Source of the DNA: a virus
IMG/VR virus record: IMGVR_UViG_3300034018_002895
Coordinates: 1 to 32,804 of that record
DNA length: 32,804 nucleotides
Reading direction: 5' to 3' (one strand)
A program made the translations under genes and the position numbers. Of this stretch, positions 7,258-14,920 are shown one piece after another; within the stretch, counting starts at the first letter, position 1; the number at the start of each line of letters is the position of its first letter. The notes beneath the pieces are model-generated. The model saw nothing but the letters and a program-made list of their open reading frames with translations, had not been told where the DNA came from and did not search any database.

Positions 7258-8127
7258 ATGGACGCTCTCGATCTCGTTCCTAATAAAAAAATTCAATGCC
7301 TCGACCTCGGCTTCGTTGAACTAATCGATGTAATGCCTCGCATCGTCCCAGATGGACAAACCTGCGATTATGCCATTTGCCAAATGGCTAGAACTAGCTA
7401 CGGGGCTGGCACCAAAACTGTTAATGAAGACAAGGGTCTTATTAATTACCTTCTTAGAGCAGCGCACACTTCTCCTTTTGAAGCCATAGAAATAAAAATT
7501 CATATGAAAATGCCCATTTTTGTTGCTAGACAAATGATTCGGCACAGATCAAGCAGCGTGAATGAGTCGTCATTAAGATATAGTGTAACAAAAGATGAAT
7601 TCTATTTACCAACTGCACAAGAATTAAGACTTCAATCTAAGACAAATAAACAAGGTTCTGAAGGTGCATTAGATTTAGAACAAGCAGAAAAATATGTAAA
7701 GATTATAGAAGACCAAAGTAGAGAGTGTTATAAATGGTATTTGGATATGCTTGATGCCGGAATATCCAGAGAACAAGCCAGAATGATTCTTCCAGTCAAT
7801 CTTTACACAGAATGGTATTGGAAACAAGATTTACACAATCTTATGCATCTAATGGCATTAAGATGCGACCACCATGCACAATACGAAATTCAAGTCTATG
7901 GCAATGCCATTTTGGAAATCGTAAGACACCTATGCCCTTGGACTATCGAAGCATGGGATAAATACCACCCCCTCCGTGGAGCAATAAAACTAACCAGCCT
8001 TGAAAAAGATGCTATTAAAAAACATAATATAGAAAACAATTCTATTTCTTCGATAGGAGAAATAGCCACAGAAAATAAAAGAGAACAGGGAGAATGGAAA
8101 ACGAAAGCTAAAGAATTAGGATTTTAA
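7258..8127 (+). CDS. thyX: flavin-dependent thymidylate synthase
   Basis: 289 residues from ATG 7258, preceded by AGGAGAA; longer in-frame sequence upstream reads through the terminator and is rejected. The family signature RHRxxSxNExSxRYS is complete (residues 95-109), and LPVNLYTEWYWKQDLHNLMHLMALR carries the conserved substrate and flavin contacts. ThyX methylates dUMP to dTMP using methylene-tetrahydrofolate, FAD and NADPH, feeding phage DNA synthesis with the dNMP kinase at 4737-5354. The first ~60 codons use more C/G-ending codons than surrounding genes, perhaps reflecting a separate origin. The gene is isolated between a terminator and the next tagged gene. Confidence 0.97.
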   Translation: MDALDLVPNKKIQCLDLGFVELIDVMPRIVPDGQTCDYAICQMARTSYGAGTKTVNEDKGLINYLLRAAHTSPFEAIEIKIHMKMPIFVARQMIRHRSSSVNESSLRYSVTKDEFYLPTAQELRLQSKTNKQGSEGALDLEQAEKYVKIIEDQSRECYKWYLDMLDAGISREQARMILPVNLYTEWYWKQDLHNLMHLMALRCDHHAQYEIQVYGNAILEIVRHLCPWTIEAWDKYHPLRGAIKLTSLEKDAIKKHNIENNSISSIGEIATENKREQGEWKTKAKELGF

Positions 8128-8138
8128 CAAACAGAATA

Positions 8139-8145
8139 CTAAATA
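8139..8145 (+). promoter_or_regulatory. late-promoter-like CTAAATA box
   Basis: CTAAATA lies six bases before the ATG at 8152, differing from the T4 late consensus TATAAATA in its first positions. Transcription starting about six bases downstream would give a leaderless or nearly leaderless message, consistent with the absence of a Shine-Dalgarno. Confidence 0.4.
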
Positions 8146-8151
8146 TTAATT

Positions 8152-8586
8152 ATGGAAAACTTTATCAATTGGCTTAAAAAAGAAAAAGAAGTTAGTGCAG
8201 AGGAAATCAACAATTCCTCATCTGTGGAGGACATTATTAATAATGTCAAAGCAGTTTGTGTTGACAAATTAAGTATGCAGACAGAAGAGCAGGTTCCTGC
8301 AGCCAAGATTCCCGCTCCACAAACGAAGCCCATGAGTTCTCCAACCGTTGGGGGAGGCAAAGGACAAGTTGCCGGGCCACAGAAAGTGGTTCCACAACAA
8401 AAGGGACAAGCTCCTGCACCACAACAACCACCCGGACAACAACAAGCTAGGCCTTTGGTAGGTGATGGTGGGACTGCGCCAGCCCAAATTCAAGGACAGA
8501 AAGTTAATTTGCCAACTGACCCTACGGCAAGAGAAAAAATGCTTAAAGCCATGCTACAGCGTGGACAAGGGCAAGTTAAAAAATAA
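8152..8586 (+). CDS. Pro/Gln-rich protein with capsid-targeting-like N-terminus
   Basis: 144 residues. It starts MENFINWLKKEKEV (F-x-x-W-L-x-x-E), followed by a helical segment to about residue 45. Residues ~50-120 are low-complexity, rich in P, Q, G and A (repeated GQ, PQQ, APQ), and the short C-terminus is basic (REKMLKAMLQRGQGQVKK). A basic, disordered protein of this kind could sit with packaged DNA; that is inference. No ribosome-binding site. A 13-bp terminator hairpin begins at its last codons. Confidence 0.7.
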   Translation: MENFINWLKKEKEVSAEEINNSSSVEDIINNVKAVCVDKLSMQTEEQVPAAKIPAPQTKPMSSPTVGGGKGQVAGPQKVVPQQKGQAPAPQQPPGQQQARPLVGDGGTAPAQIQGQKVNLPTDPTAREKMLKAMLQRGQGQVKK

Positions 8587-8611
8587 TGCAGACTTTTTGT
8601 CTGCATTATTT
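8581..8611. terminator. bidirectional terminator between converging genes
   Basis: AAATAATGCAGAC (8581-8593), loop TTTTT, GTCTGCATTATTT (8599-8611): a perfect 13-bp stem with T-rich flanks on the plus strand and a matching A/T-rich flank for the minus strand. It lies between the gene ending at 8586 (+) and the one ending at 8630 (-). Confidence 0.85.
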
Positions 8612-8629
8612 TAATTTTTGAATTAATAA

Positions 8630-9604
8630 TCAAAATTTCCAGCGCAATTTTCTTAATGGGAATCCTTCGACTCCGCTATAGCAGAAGCTATCTCCTTGTT
8701 TTAGCATTCTGTCTATTACGCTGCTGTGTGCATAGAAGCCTGCTGGGCTTGGATTGCCGGGACCAATATTATTGGTTCCCATATAAAGACCCCAGCTATT
8801 TAAAATGAAACCATATTCTTGACCTTCTATTGTGGCGTATCCCAAAATTGCCATTTGGTGCGCCCAAGATCCGCTAGGACGACATATACCATTCTTATCT
8901 CTGCTTGTTGTAAATCCTTGATTAGATGCAACACTTAATGCATAGCCTTGAGCTAATGCTTTCTTGGCAGAAGTCCAATCAGAAACTTTAGTGGTTGATT
9001 TTACAGGATGCTTCTTAACTAGAGGCTCTAAATCATTTGGAACTCCACTCGATCCCCATTGACGGCATAATGACTGAGAGTAATTTGTTAAATCATATTT
9101 GCCATCTAGGAATACTCCACGATTAATAATTCCATATGTATTAACAAATTTAGCAGCCCATGCACCGATGGAGCCATCGCCACGCAATCCGCCATTTCCT
9201 ATTTCAATCCTACTTCCTCCATATACAACTTCTTGAACAAGAGGTTGGAATTCTTCATTTTGTCCTTGTGCTATCTCAATGCACATAACATGTTCTATTG
9301 CTGAACAGCAACCGAATGCGACACAGCTTCCGACTTGACCTTGGTTGCGAGCAGGTAGTACATCACCAGTAACTTGTTTGGCAAAATCCCAGAGGTATAC
9401 ATGGTCTGGAAGTTCTTCGTCAGCATATGAAAAAGCAGGTGCCTCTGTGAAGTCTTTGATAGGTAGAGTATCGACTATGGCGGTAACAGCTACTGGGTCA
9501 TCAACCCACCCGAATTCAACGCCATCTGGCACATAAGTAACTGAGGAATCAAAGCCTTCATTGGCTAGATTAGTCATATATGTTAAATAATGTTCATTAG
9601 ACAT
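8630..9604 (-). CDS. papain-like (C1 family) cysteine peptidase
   Basis: 324 residues. The papain catalytic set is present in order: Gln88 (oxyanion hole) in NQGQVGSC, Cys94 (nucleophile) in GSCVAF, His249 in GSWAHQMAI, Asn269 in ILNSWG. There is no obvious signal peptide or long inhibitory propeptide, only ~80 residues before the domain. The start MSNEHYLTYMTNLANEG loosely fits the capsid-targeting-like pattern (Y-x-x-Y-M...E). It is last in a leftward cluster with two exported proteins and a repeat protein; its start overlaps the preceding gene by 8 bp. Possible roles: virion-associated protease, or degradation of host surface or periplasmic protein. Substrate unknown. Confidence 0.9.
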   Translation of the reverse strand: MSNEHYLTYMTNLANEGFDSSVTYVPDGVEFGWVDDPVAVTAIVDTLPIKDFTEAPAFSYADEELPDHVYLWDFAKQVTGDVLPARNQGQVGSCVAFGCCSAIEHVMCIEIAQGQNEEFQPLVQEVVYGGSRIEIGNGGLRGDGSIGAWAAKFVNTYGIINRGVFLDGKYDLTNYSQSLCRQWGSSGVPNDLEPLVKKHPVKSTTKVSDWTSAKKALAQGYALSVASNQGFTTSRDKNGICRPSGSWAHQMAILGYATIEGQEYGFILNSWGLYMGTNNIGPGNPSPAGFYAHSSVIDRMLKQGDSFCYSGVEGFPLRKLRWKF

Positions 9605-10319
9605 TGATGCCTCCTAGAGCGGTTAGTATTTTATTGAAGTTAGCTTTAATTTTTGTTCTGACTTCTGGTGTTAAAGAAGTGTTGCTATCGGTTCCGATTT
9701 CAGCGTCTGATTTATCGGCGCACATTTCTCTAATAGAGTCAATTTTTCCAGATTGAAGATTTCTATTTGAGAATGTTTTTACAGTAGCAAATAGATCTCC
9801 TTGTGTTTTGTAATTAGGATTATCTACTTCCTTTAGGGCAAAAGAGTAGATGCTTATTAACTTTTTTACAGAAGCCGACTTGTCTTGTTCTTGTAATCCA
9901 CCGTACATACTTTGAACAGCTTCATTGAATTGCTGGTCAGGAGGTGTTGGCGGAACAGGATTTGGCGGCATGGGACCGGGAGGAGTTGGCGGCACAGGAT
10001 TGGGTGGCAATGGATCTGGACCGGGGTTTCCGACAACGAGTGTTGTGATGGCGGGATTACTTGGTTTGTTATCAATAGAGGTATAAGCCAGAACTCTGTA
10101 TTTTCCTGGTTTTGATGCTACAACAACAGTAGTTTTTCTATCTGTTAGTAGATTTGATGGGAAAACAGATAGTCCTGCGTCTAATGGGACGAATTGTACA
10201 ATTTCGCCTTTTGTTACGGCGGTAATTGGAATGAATACAGAGGGCTCTCCCTTGACTGTTTCTGGCAGAGATATGTCTTGTCCAGAAATTAAAAACGAAG
10301 CGAATAATTGTAAGAACAT
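9597..10319 (-). CDS. exported beta-domain protein with proline hinge and helical C-terminus
   Basis: 240 residues. A short hydrophobic N-terminus (MFLQLFASFLISG) looks like a Sec signal. Residues ~20-97 resemble an Ig/PKD-like beta domain (GKYRVLAYTSIDNKPSNPAI). A proline-rich hinge spans ~98-128, with PPNPVPPTPP twice. A helical domain (~130-240) follows. This architecture reminds me of exported planctomycete-type proteins, a weak hint at host group. Start behind GGAG (complement of about 10324-10327). It overlaps the peptidase gene by 8 bp and follows the repeat protein by 9 bp, so it is one operon. Confidence 0.75.
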   Translation of the reverse strand: MFLQLFASFLISGQDISLPETVKGEPSVFIPITAVTKGEIVQFVPLDAGLSVFPSNLLTDRKTTVVVASKPGKYRVLAYTSIDNKPSNPAITTLVVGNPGPDPLPPNPVPPTPPGPMPPNPVPPTPPDQQFNEAVQSMYGGLQEQDKSASVKKLISIYSFALKEVDNPNYKTQGDLFATVKTFSNRNLQSGKIDSIREMCADKSDAEIGTDSNTSLTPEVRTKIKANFNKILTALGGINV

Positions 10320-10328
10320 TTTTTCTCC

Positions 10329-10814
10329 TTATAGTTTTACTGATTCTTTGGTTTGTTCTTTAGATGTCCATTCTTCTATGGCTTTTATAACAGCATCTAA
10401 AAGTTGAGGTCCATATTTTTGAATAAGAAATGGTAACAGCTTTTCAAATATAACACTTATAAGTTTTGGATTAAGACCTTTTATGTCTAAATCTTTGAAT
10501 AGAGTTGCTATTTCGGGGTCTGATTGTATAACATTTCCTAGTTCTGAAAATGGTTCTTGTTGTTCTCCGACAAGTCCTTTTGGTTTTTCTTCTTTTGTTT
10601 TCCACAAGGATACAATAAAGTCTAGAACTGTAGGGCCAAATAAACGCAGGCATTCCATTACAAATGGAAGGCTAAATCCATTTTTTAAAGCCGAAGAAAC
10701 AATACTTAGTACTGTTGGGCCATATTTATTTAATAATTCTCCAACATCAGATGGTGAAAGACCAAATGATTGGGCTTCTAATATACCTAGTGATTGTGTT
10801 TCATTGTTTGACAT
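10329..10814 (-). CDS. helical protein with three YGP repeats
   Basis: 161 residues, mostly amphipathic helices. A short motif recurs three times: KYGPTVLSIV (~30), LFGPTVLDFI (~58) and KYGPQLLDAV (~133), each followed by a helix ending in a basic or aromatic residue, so the protein is an internal repeat. No transmembrane segment strong enough to call a holin. No family recognised. It lies within two bases of the upstream exported gene and 9 bp from the downstream one, in the same leftward operon. Confidence 0.7.
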   Translation of the reverse strand: MSNNETQSLGILEAQSFGLSPSDVGELLNKYGPTVLSIVSSALKNGFSLPFVMECLRLFGPTVLDFIVSLWKTKEEKPKGLVGEQQEPFSELGNVIQSDPEIATLFKDLDIKGLNPKLISVIFEKLLPFLIQKYGPQLLDAVIKAIEEWTSKEQTKESVKL

Positions 10815-10816
10815 GA

Positions 10817-11467
10817 TTAATTGCCTTTCGGTTGTAAGTTGTCCAATATGTCTGTGAATAATTTTAAATCTTTTGGAATGTTGCCAAAATATACATTGTT
10901 ATTTTTAGTATCTTTTACAATAAGCATTCCTTGTGGAAAATTCTTAGAAGCATCTTTATATTGATCATCTGATAAAGAAGCTATATCAATAGTTTTAAAT
11001 GTTATACTGTTATATTTGCCGCCAAAATCTGTATATGGAACATTTATTATTTTGTTTTGTTCTGTGGTTAAAGAATTGTAATTTACATAAATTGTAACAG
11101 AATATTTATCTGATGGTTTTTCTGGGGCTTTTGCTCCTTCTACTGTTATTTTTGTATTTGCAAAATCTGTTAATCCATTTTTTGTATTTGCTATAGCAAA
11201 AACATTAATAATTGATATGTCTTCAACATTATTAAATGTTAAAGTTTTTTTTGTTGAATCTTCTTTGTATAGACATGGTTTATTTGAAATTACCAGCCAT
11301 TTTACATTACCTTCTGTTCTAGCATTTACAACTATTTGTTTTGTATTTGGTAAAACTTTTATATCTGGAGTCAATTCTAATCCCGGCACAGCATTTAATT
11401 TTTGTGATTGGGATAAAGCAAAATTTGAAAGTAGAAATAATAAGGCTATAGATAATATATTTTTCAT
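10817..11467 (-). CDS. exported hypothetical protein with Sec signal peptide
   Basis: 216 residues. MKNILSIALLFLLSNFALSQ is a standard signal peptide with likely cleavage after ALS. The mature part looks like two beta-rich domains separated by a short Pro/Lys linker (~KAPEKPS). No family recognised. First gene of the leftward operon, with AAGGAGAG before the ATG. Upstream are an 18-bp palindrome (11483-11500), a 15-codon leader ORF and a TATAAATA box, so it is probably late-expressed and controlled through its leader. Confidence 0.8.
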   Translation of the reverse strand: MKNILSIALLFLLSNFALSQSQKLNAVPGLELTPDIKVLPNTKQIVVNARTEGNVKWLVISNKPCLYKEDSTKKTLTFNNVEDISIINVFAIANTKNGLTDFANTKITVEGAKAPEKPSDKYSVTIYVNYNSLTTEQNKIINVPYTDFGGKYNSITFKTIDIASLSDDQYKDASKNFPQGMLIVKDTKNNNVYFGNIPKDLKLFTDILDNLQPKGN

Positions 11468-11482
11468 AGGGCTCTCCTTACT

Positions 11483-11500
11483 AATTGTATGTATACAATT
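11483..11500. promoter_or_regulatory. operator-like palindrome before the exported-protein operon
   Basis: AATTGTAT-GT-ATACAATT, eight-base arms around two bases. It lies 15 bp upstream of the ATG at 11467 (minus) and after the leader ORF. It could be a repressor site or a hairpin in the mRNA leader. Confidence 0.5.
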
Positions 11501-11511
11501 GGAATTTTTTC

Positions 11512-11559
11512 CTACTGAATACTATATTGAATTTGGGAAGCGAAATAATTGCTTGCCAT
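11512..11559 (-). CDS. possible 15-residue leader peptide
   Basis: ATG at 11559 (minus) with AGGAG six bases upstream, reading 15 codons to TAG at 11512, 44 bp before the exported-protein gene. The ribosome-binding site is stronger than that of many real genes here. The product (MASNYFASQIQYSIQ) has no recognised function; the reading may serve to regulate the operon. Confidence 0.35.
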   Translation of the reverse strand: MASNYFASQIQYSIQ

Positions 11560-11577
11560 GTTTTTCTCCTGCTCTCA

Positions 11578-11612
11578 GAGCGTGTAATTTTTCGGAATTA
11601 CACGCTCTTTTT
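11578..11612 (+). terminator. terminator-like hairpin directly before hldE
   Basis: GAGCGTGTAATT (11578-11589), loop of six, AATTACACGCTC (11596-11607), then TTTTT. It would stop rightward transcripts seven bases before the hldE start, so hldE transcription must begin inside or after it, or the hairpin regulates hldE. Read leftward it would lie near the 5' end of the exported-protein operon's leader. Confidence 0.75.
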
Positions 11613-11619
11613 ATTTATA
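11612..11619 (-). promoter_or_regulatory. T4 late-promoter-like TATAAATA box (leftward)
   Basis: The minus strand reads TATAAATA exactly, about 145 bp upstream of the first gene of the leftward operon. The match to the T4 late consensus is perfect, though in DNA this AT-rich an 8-mer can occur by chance. Confidence 0.45.
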
Positions 11620-12989
11620 TGGACGAATTACTTATTGACTTTTTAGCCAAAGATTCAGAATCTAATATTAAAATTAATGTTATTGGCGATTCAATGTTTG
11701 ATGAATATCACAATGTTGAAGTTAAAAGAATAAGCCCGGAATTTCCTATTCCTGTATATAAATCGAATTCTGAAGTGGCATCTAATGGCCTTTTGCCTGG
11801 TGGAGCCGCTAATGTTGCGGCTCAATTAAAATATTTTAATGTTAATGTCGAGTTGGTTTCTTTAATTACGAATTTGGCGAAAGTAGTATTTGAATCGAAT
11901 GATGTTAGTACAAAATATTCAAAAATAATAGACAATATGCAGATTCCCACGAAGAGAAGAATATATTCTGAAGGAATTCCTTTGGTAAGGTGGGATATTG
12001 AAAAAGAAAATTTTGGTTTAGATGATATTAAAAAATATTTGATGGATTTAATTATTCCTGATAGTGATTTCAATATTTTTTCTGATTATTCAAAAGGTTT
12101 GTTTAGTTATCCTTGGTTTAGGAAATTTTTTAATCAAGCTCCTTCTTTGGTAGATCCTAAAAATTCTGAAATAGACTTTTGGCAAGATTGCACTTATTTT
12201 AAGCCAAACAGCATAGAGGCTAGGTATTTATCAGAAAAAAAGAACTGGAAAGATCAAATTGAATATTTTATTGATTCAATAAGATGCAAGCATGTTGTAA
12301 TTACACAAGGTGGAAATGGAATAGTAGGAAAAGATGAAGATTATTTTGAATACAATCCAAAAGACTTATCTGTAAATCCAGAAAGTTTGGTAGGGGCAGG
12401 AGATTGTTTTGCAGCATTTTTATCGATGGCAGCATGTCGAGGATTCAAGTTGGAGGATGCTGCAAAGATAGCTTATGTTGCCGGTTCATTGTATGTTAAG
12501 AGGAATTTTAACAAGCCTATAAGTCCCGGCGAATTATTGATTCATGCTGGAATTAAACATGTCACAGCCCCGCAGATTTTACAAAACAGAAATTTTAAAT
12601 TAGTTGCTACAAATGGTTGTTTTGATTTGGTTCATGCTGGCCATTTGCAAAGTCTTAGGTATGCAAAGCAACAGGGAGATCGTTTAGTAGTATTGATTAA
12701 TTCTGATGATAGCGTGGCAAAATTGAAAGGTGACTCCAGACCTATTTTGCCACTTCACAATAGACTACAGATGATAAAGAGTCTGGACATGGTTGATTTT
12801 GTTGTTGTTTTTGATGAAAACACACCAGAAAATGTTCTTAGGAAAATAATGCCAGATGTTCTAGTAAAAGGTACTGAATACGAAAATAAAGAAGTGGTTG
12901 GTAGTAGCTTTATCAAGGAAATAAAGCTTGCTCCTATGATCAAAGGCATCTCTACAACGGATATTATAAAAAAAATAAAAAATTCATAG
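11619..12989 (+). CDS. hldE: bifunctional heptose-7-phosphate kinase / heptose-1-phosphate adenylyltransferase
   Basis: 456 residues from ATG 11619, close to the usual ~476; the frame stays open much further upstream but that part is antisense to the exported-protein gene. The N-terminal ribokinase-type domain has GDSMFDEY (~23), GGAANVAA (61) and the catalytic GAGDCF (259-264). The C-terminal nucleotidyltransferase domain (from ~327) has TNGCFDLVHAGH (HxGH at 339-342) and ends ISTTDII. HldE makes ADP-heptose for LPS inner core. In a phage it could feed glycan modification, for example by the glycosyltransferase-like genes at 29.5-31.8 kb. Position just after a terminator, with no Shine-Dalgarno, suggests unusual initiation. 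Confidence 0.95.
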   Translation: MDELLIDFLAKDSESNIKINVIGDSMFDEYHNVEVKRISPEFPIPVYKSNSEVASNGLLPGGAANVAAQLKYFNVNVELVSLITNLAKVVFESNDVSTKYSKIIDNMQIPTKRRIYSEGIPLVRWDIEKENFGLDDIKKYLMDLIIPDSDFNIFSDYSKGLFSYPWFRKFFNQAPSLVDPKNSEIDFWQDCTYFKPNSIEARYLSEKKNWKDQIEYFIDSIRCKHVVITQGGNGIVGKDEDYFEYNPKDLSVNPESLVGAGDCFAAFLSMAACRGFKLEDAAKIAYVAGSLYVKRNFNKPISPGELLIHAGIKHVTAPQILQNRNFKLVATNGCFDLVHAGHLQSLRYAKQQGDRLVVLINSDDSVAKLKGDSRPILPLHNRLQMIKSLDMVDFVVVFDENTPENVLRKIMPDVLVKGTEYENKEVVGSSFIKEIKLAPMIKGISTTDIIKKIKNS

Positions 12990-12995
12990 TAAATA
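12989..12995 (+). promoter_or_regulatory. late-promoter-like GTAAATA box
   Basis: GTAAATA lies seven bases before the ATG at 13003 and overlaps the end of hldE. Same geometry as the CTAAATA box before 8152; no Shine-Dalgarno is present. Confidence 0.35.
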
Positions 12996-13002
12996 ACTTA
13001 CT

Positions 13003-13254
13003 ATGAAAAAATTCTCTATTTGGATGGAAGAACGGCTACACGAATTGGCAGCGCCGGGGCAGCAGCCTGCTACTGGTACAGCCCCAGCTACTACCAACAC
13101 TTCTGCTACACAAAAAAACGATCCTAATAGTCCTGCATACAAACTTTTGTTGGCTAAAAATATTGGCAAAGTGATGACAGGCAATAAAAAAGACACTTTG
13201 GCAAACCAATTGGCTTTAGCTGTTGGCGCTACAGGTGAAGGGAAACAAGTTTAA
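13003..13254 (+). CDS. small Ala/Thr/Pro-rich protein with capsid-targeting-like N-terminus
   Basis: 83 residues. N-terminus MKKFSIWMEERLHELAAPG (F-x-x-W-M-E-E, with a possible cleavage after LHE), then an Ala/Thr/Pro/Gln linker (~20-42) and a C-terminal helix. No known family. No ribosome-binding site, but a GTAAATA box seven bases upstream. Its TAA overlaps the next start (TAATG), and two further tagged genes follow, so 13003-14769 looks like a late operon of packaged proteins. Confidence 0.7.
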   Translation: MKKFSIWMEERLHELAAPGQQPATGTAPATTNTSATQKNDPNSPAYKLLLAKNIGKVMTGNKKDTLANQLALAVGATGEGKQV

Positions 13255-13415
13255 TGACCTTCAAAGAATTTATAAAAATGGATGAGCATAAATGGAATAA
13301 TCATGGTGGAGATAGAATGAAAACAATGAGTTCTCATATTAGAAAAGCTTTGCACACAAGCAGAAAGCCTTATATGGGAAGCATACATGATTTTAAAAGT
13401 AAAAAAGGAAAGTAA
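13254..13415 (+). CDS. 53-residue basic protein with capsid-targeting-like N-terminus
   Basis: Reads MTFKEFIKMDEHKW at the start (F-K-E-F-I-K-M-D-E, very close to the T4 tag) and a basic, His-rich remainder (SSHIRKALHTSRKPY, SKKGK). It overlaps the preceding stop by one base (TAATG) and ends one base before the next start, so translation of the three genes is coupled. A small basic protein with a head tag would suit DNA packing or injection; that is inference. Confidence 0.65.
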   Translation: MTFKEFIKMDEHKWNNHGGDRMKTMSSHIRKALHTSRKPYMGSIHDFKSKKGK

Positions 13416-13416
13416 G

Positions 13417-14769
13417 ATGTTTGTTGATATTTCTTTTGCTGAATGGCTATTGTTTTCGGAAATGGCAGTTGGTGGTGCGCCACATACATTCTTGCAGAAG
13501 AATCCAAGAAAGCCAGATCAGTCAGATCAGGATTTTATGGTTGTAGCCGGAAATACATTTCCTGTGAAAGATGATTTGAAGAGTGCTGGATTTCAATTTT
13601 ATATGCCGACAAAAACATGGAGCATACCTAGATGGAAATACAAAAGCATGAAGCCAGATTTAAAGGTTAGTTTGGAAAAGAAAGGAATTAGTTTTGATCC
13701 ATTCGATATGCCAAGGGAGCAGATGCTGCCCCAAGAAGCACAAGAAAAAACGACTGACGAACAAATAAAAGATGACATTGAAAAAATTGCTAAAATGAGC
13801 AAAAATCAGCAGTATGAAAAGCTTGATGAAATGTTAGAAAAGCTTATCGATGATATTGGCACAATGACAGACGAAGCGAAAAAGAGTCAGTTGGTTAAGG
13901 ACTTTTTGGCTATTGCAGCAAAGCTTTATCAATATTCTCCAAGAAACCAATGGCTAATATTTATCCAAAATCCTAAAGCTACAGATGTTCAAAGCGTTAC
14001 CAAGTGGCAAAAGCTTGGCAGAAGACTTAAGCAAGGTGCTGATAAGAATAAGATTGCAATCTTTATTCCAATAGTTAAAAAAGAAGAAGCTATAAAACTT
14101 TCACAAGAAGAAGAAGAAAGATTAAAAGACCCACAAATTGAACCGTGGGAAGAAATCGAACTCAGAGATAAACAAAGAGGCGCAGCAACTGTTTATGGAT
14201 ACAAGATTGGTTATGTTTACGACATTCAAGATACAGAAGCTATTCCAGGTGCAAAAGCATATGATCCAGTATCTTATAGAACAGATAAGAATGAGCCAGT
14301 TGAGGAATTAAAAGGAATTGTTGCAGCCTTATTAAATTATGCAAGCGAAAAAGGAATTCCTGTAACTTTTGAAGGCATGGATATAAAGACTGGTGGATTT
14401 GCAACTAAAGACAAAGTAGTAATAAATAATACTTTTGATGGTATTAATAAAGCATCGGTCTTAATTCATGAGCTAGCACATAAATTTTTACATTTTGGTC
14501 CCGAGAGAAAATCTTATAGAACTAAAGAGGAATATCAAATTGGAGAACTTGAAGCTGAATCAATAGCATCAATTGTATTAAACTTTTTTGGCTTCAATCC
14601 AACTACAGCTCCAAATTATCTTGCTTTATGGCGTGGCGATAAGAAACAAATCAAAGCCAGATCTGAAACTATTAAGAAGGGTGTTCAGGAATTTATAAAA
14701 GCAATTGAAAAATATTATAGAGATTCTCATGTTCATGAAGACGAGTTTGAACAACAAGAAACAGTATAA
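13417..14769 (+). CDS. ArdC-like antirestriction / zincin metallopeptidase with capsid-targeting-like N-terminus
   Basis: 450 residues from ATG 13417 (GGAAAG upstream). Layout: tag-like start MFVDISFAEWLLFSEMA; residues ~38-75 (VVAGNTFPVKDDLKSAGFQF...TWSIP) resemble the small DUF5710-type domain of DNA-associated proteins; a Lys/Glu helical region ~105-165; an ArdC N-terminal-type ssDNA-binding domain ~170-222 (YSPRNQWLIFIQNP...WQKLGRRLKQG); an ImmA/IrrE-type zincin with HELAH (351-355) and a further glutamate ligand near 379-381. ArdC proteins protect incoming DNA against restriction. With a packaging tag this would be carried in the head and delivered with the DNA, like T4 IPI. Function inferred from domains. 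Confidence 0.85.
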   Translation: MFVDISFAEWLLFSEMAVGGAPHTFLQKNPRKPDQSDQDFMVVAGNTFPVKDDLKSAGFQFYMPTKTWSIPRWKYKSMKPDLKVSLEKKGISFDPFDMPREQMLPQEAQEKTTDEQIKDDIEKIAKMSKNQQYEKLDEMLEKLIDDIGTMTDEAKKSQLVKDFLAIAAKLYQYSPRNQWLIFIQNPKATDVQSVTKWQKLGRRLKQGADKNKIAIFIPIVKKEEAIKLSQEEEERLKDPQIEPWEEIELRDKQRGAATVYGYKIGYVYDIQDTEAIPGAKAYDPVSYRTDKNEPVEELKGIVAALLNYASEKGIPVTFEGMDIKTGGFATKDKVVINNTFDGINKASVLIHELAHKFLHFGPERKSYRTKEEYQIGELEAESIASIVLNFFGFNPTTAPNYLALWRGDKKQIKARSETIKKGVQEFIKAIEKYYRDSHVHEDEFEQQETV

Positions 14770-14920
14770 TTAAAATAATATTAATTAATTAGTTTAAATA
14801 GATACCAAATATTTATTTTTTGCTAGTTTGTATTAATTTTGTTTTATATATAAATAAAGTGTTTAGTATGAATGAAATGTGTGTAAGAAAGGATTTTTAG
14901 TAATATATAGGAGGTTTATT
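14770..14920. other. AT-rich spacer with late-promoter-like box
   Basis: 151 bp with no credible gene (only a 10-codon frame at 14868). It contains a TATAAATA box at 14849-14856 and the AGGAGG of the next gene. Confidence 0.6.
14849..14856 (+). promoter_or_regulatory. T4 late-promoter-like TATAAATA box
   Basis: Exact match to the T4 late -10 consensus, in an otherwise empty spacer, about 65 bp before the gene at 14921. It could drive the rightward block 14.9 kb onward. Confidence 0.5.

Noticed and set aside
8246-8493. Reverse-strand frames over the Pro/Gln-rich gene
   Set aside because: They arise from the low-complexity coding sequence, have no ribosome-binding sites and no recognisable domains.
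9912-10115. Plus-strand frame over the proline hinge (Trp/Arg-rich)
   Set aside because: Antisense artefact of the CCN-rich proline codons of the exported protein.
11217-11618. N-terminal extension of HldE by 134 residues
   Set aside because: The extension is antisense to the signal-peptide gene, crosses a terminator hairpin and lacks family similarity; ATG 11619 gives the normal HldE length.
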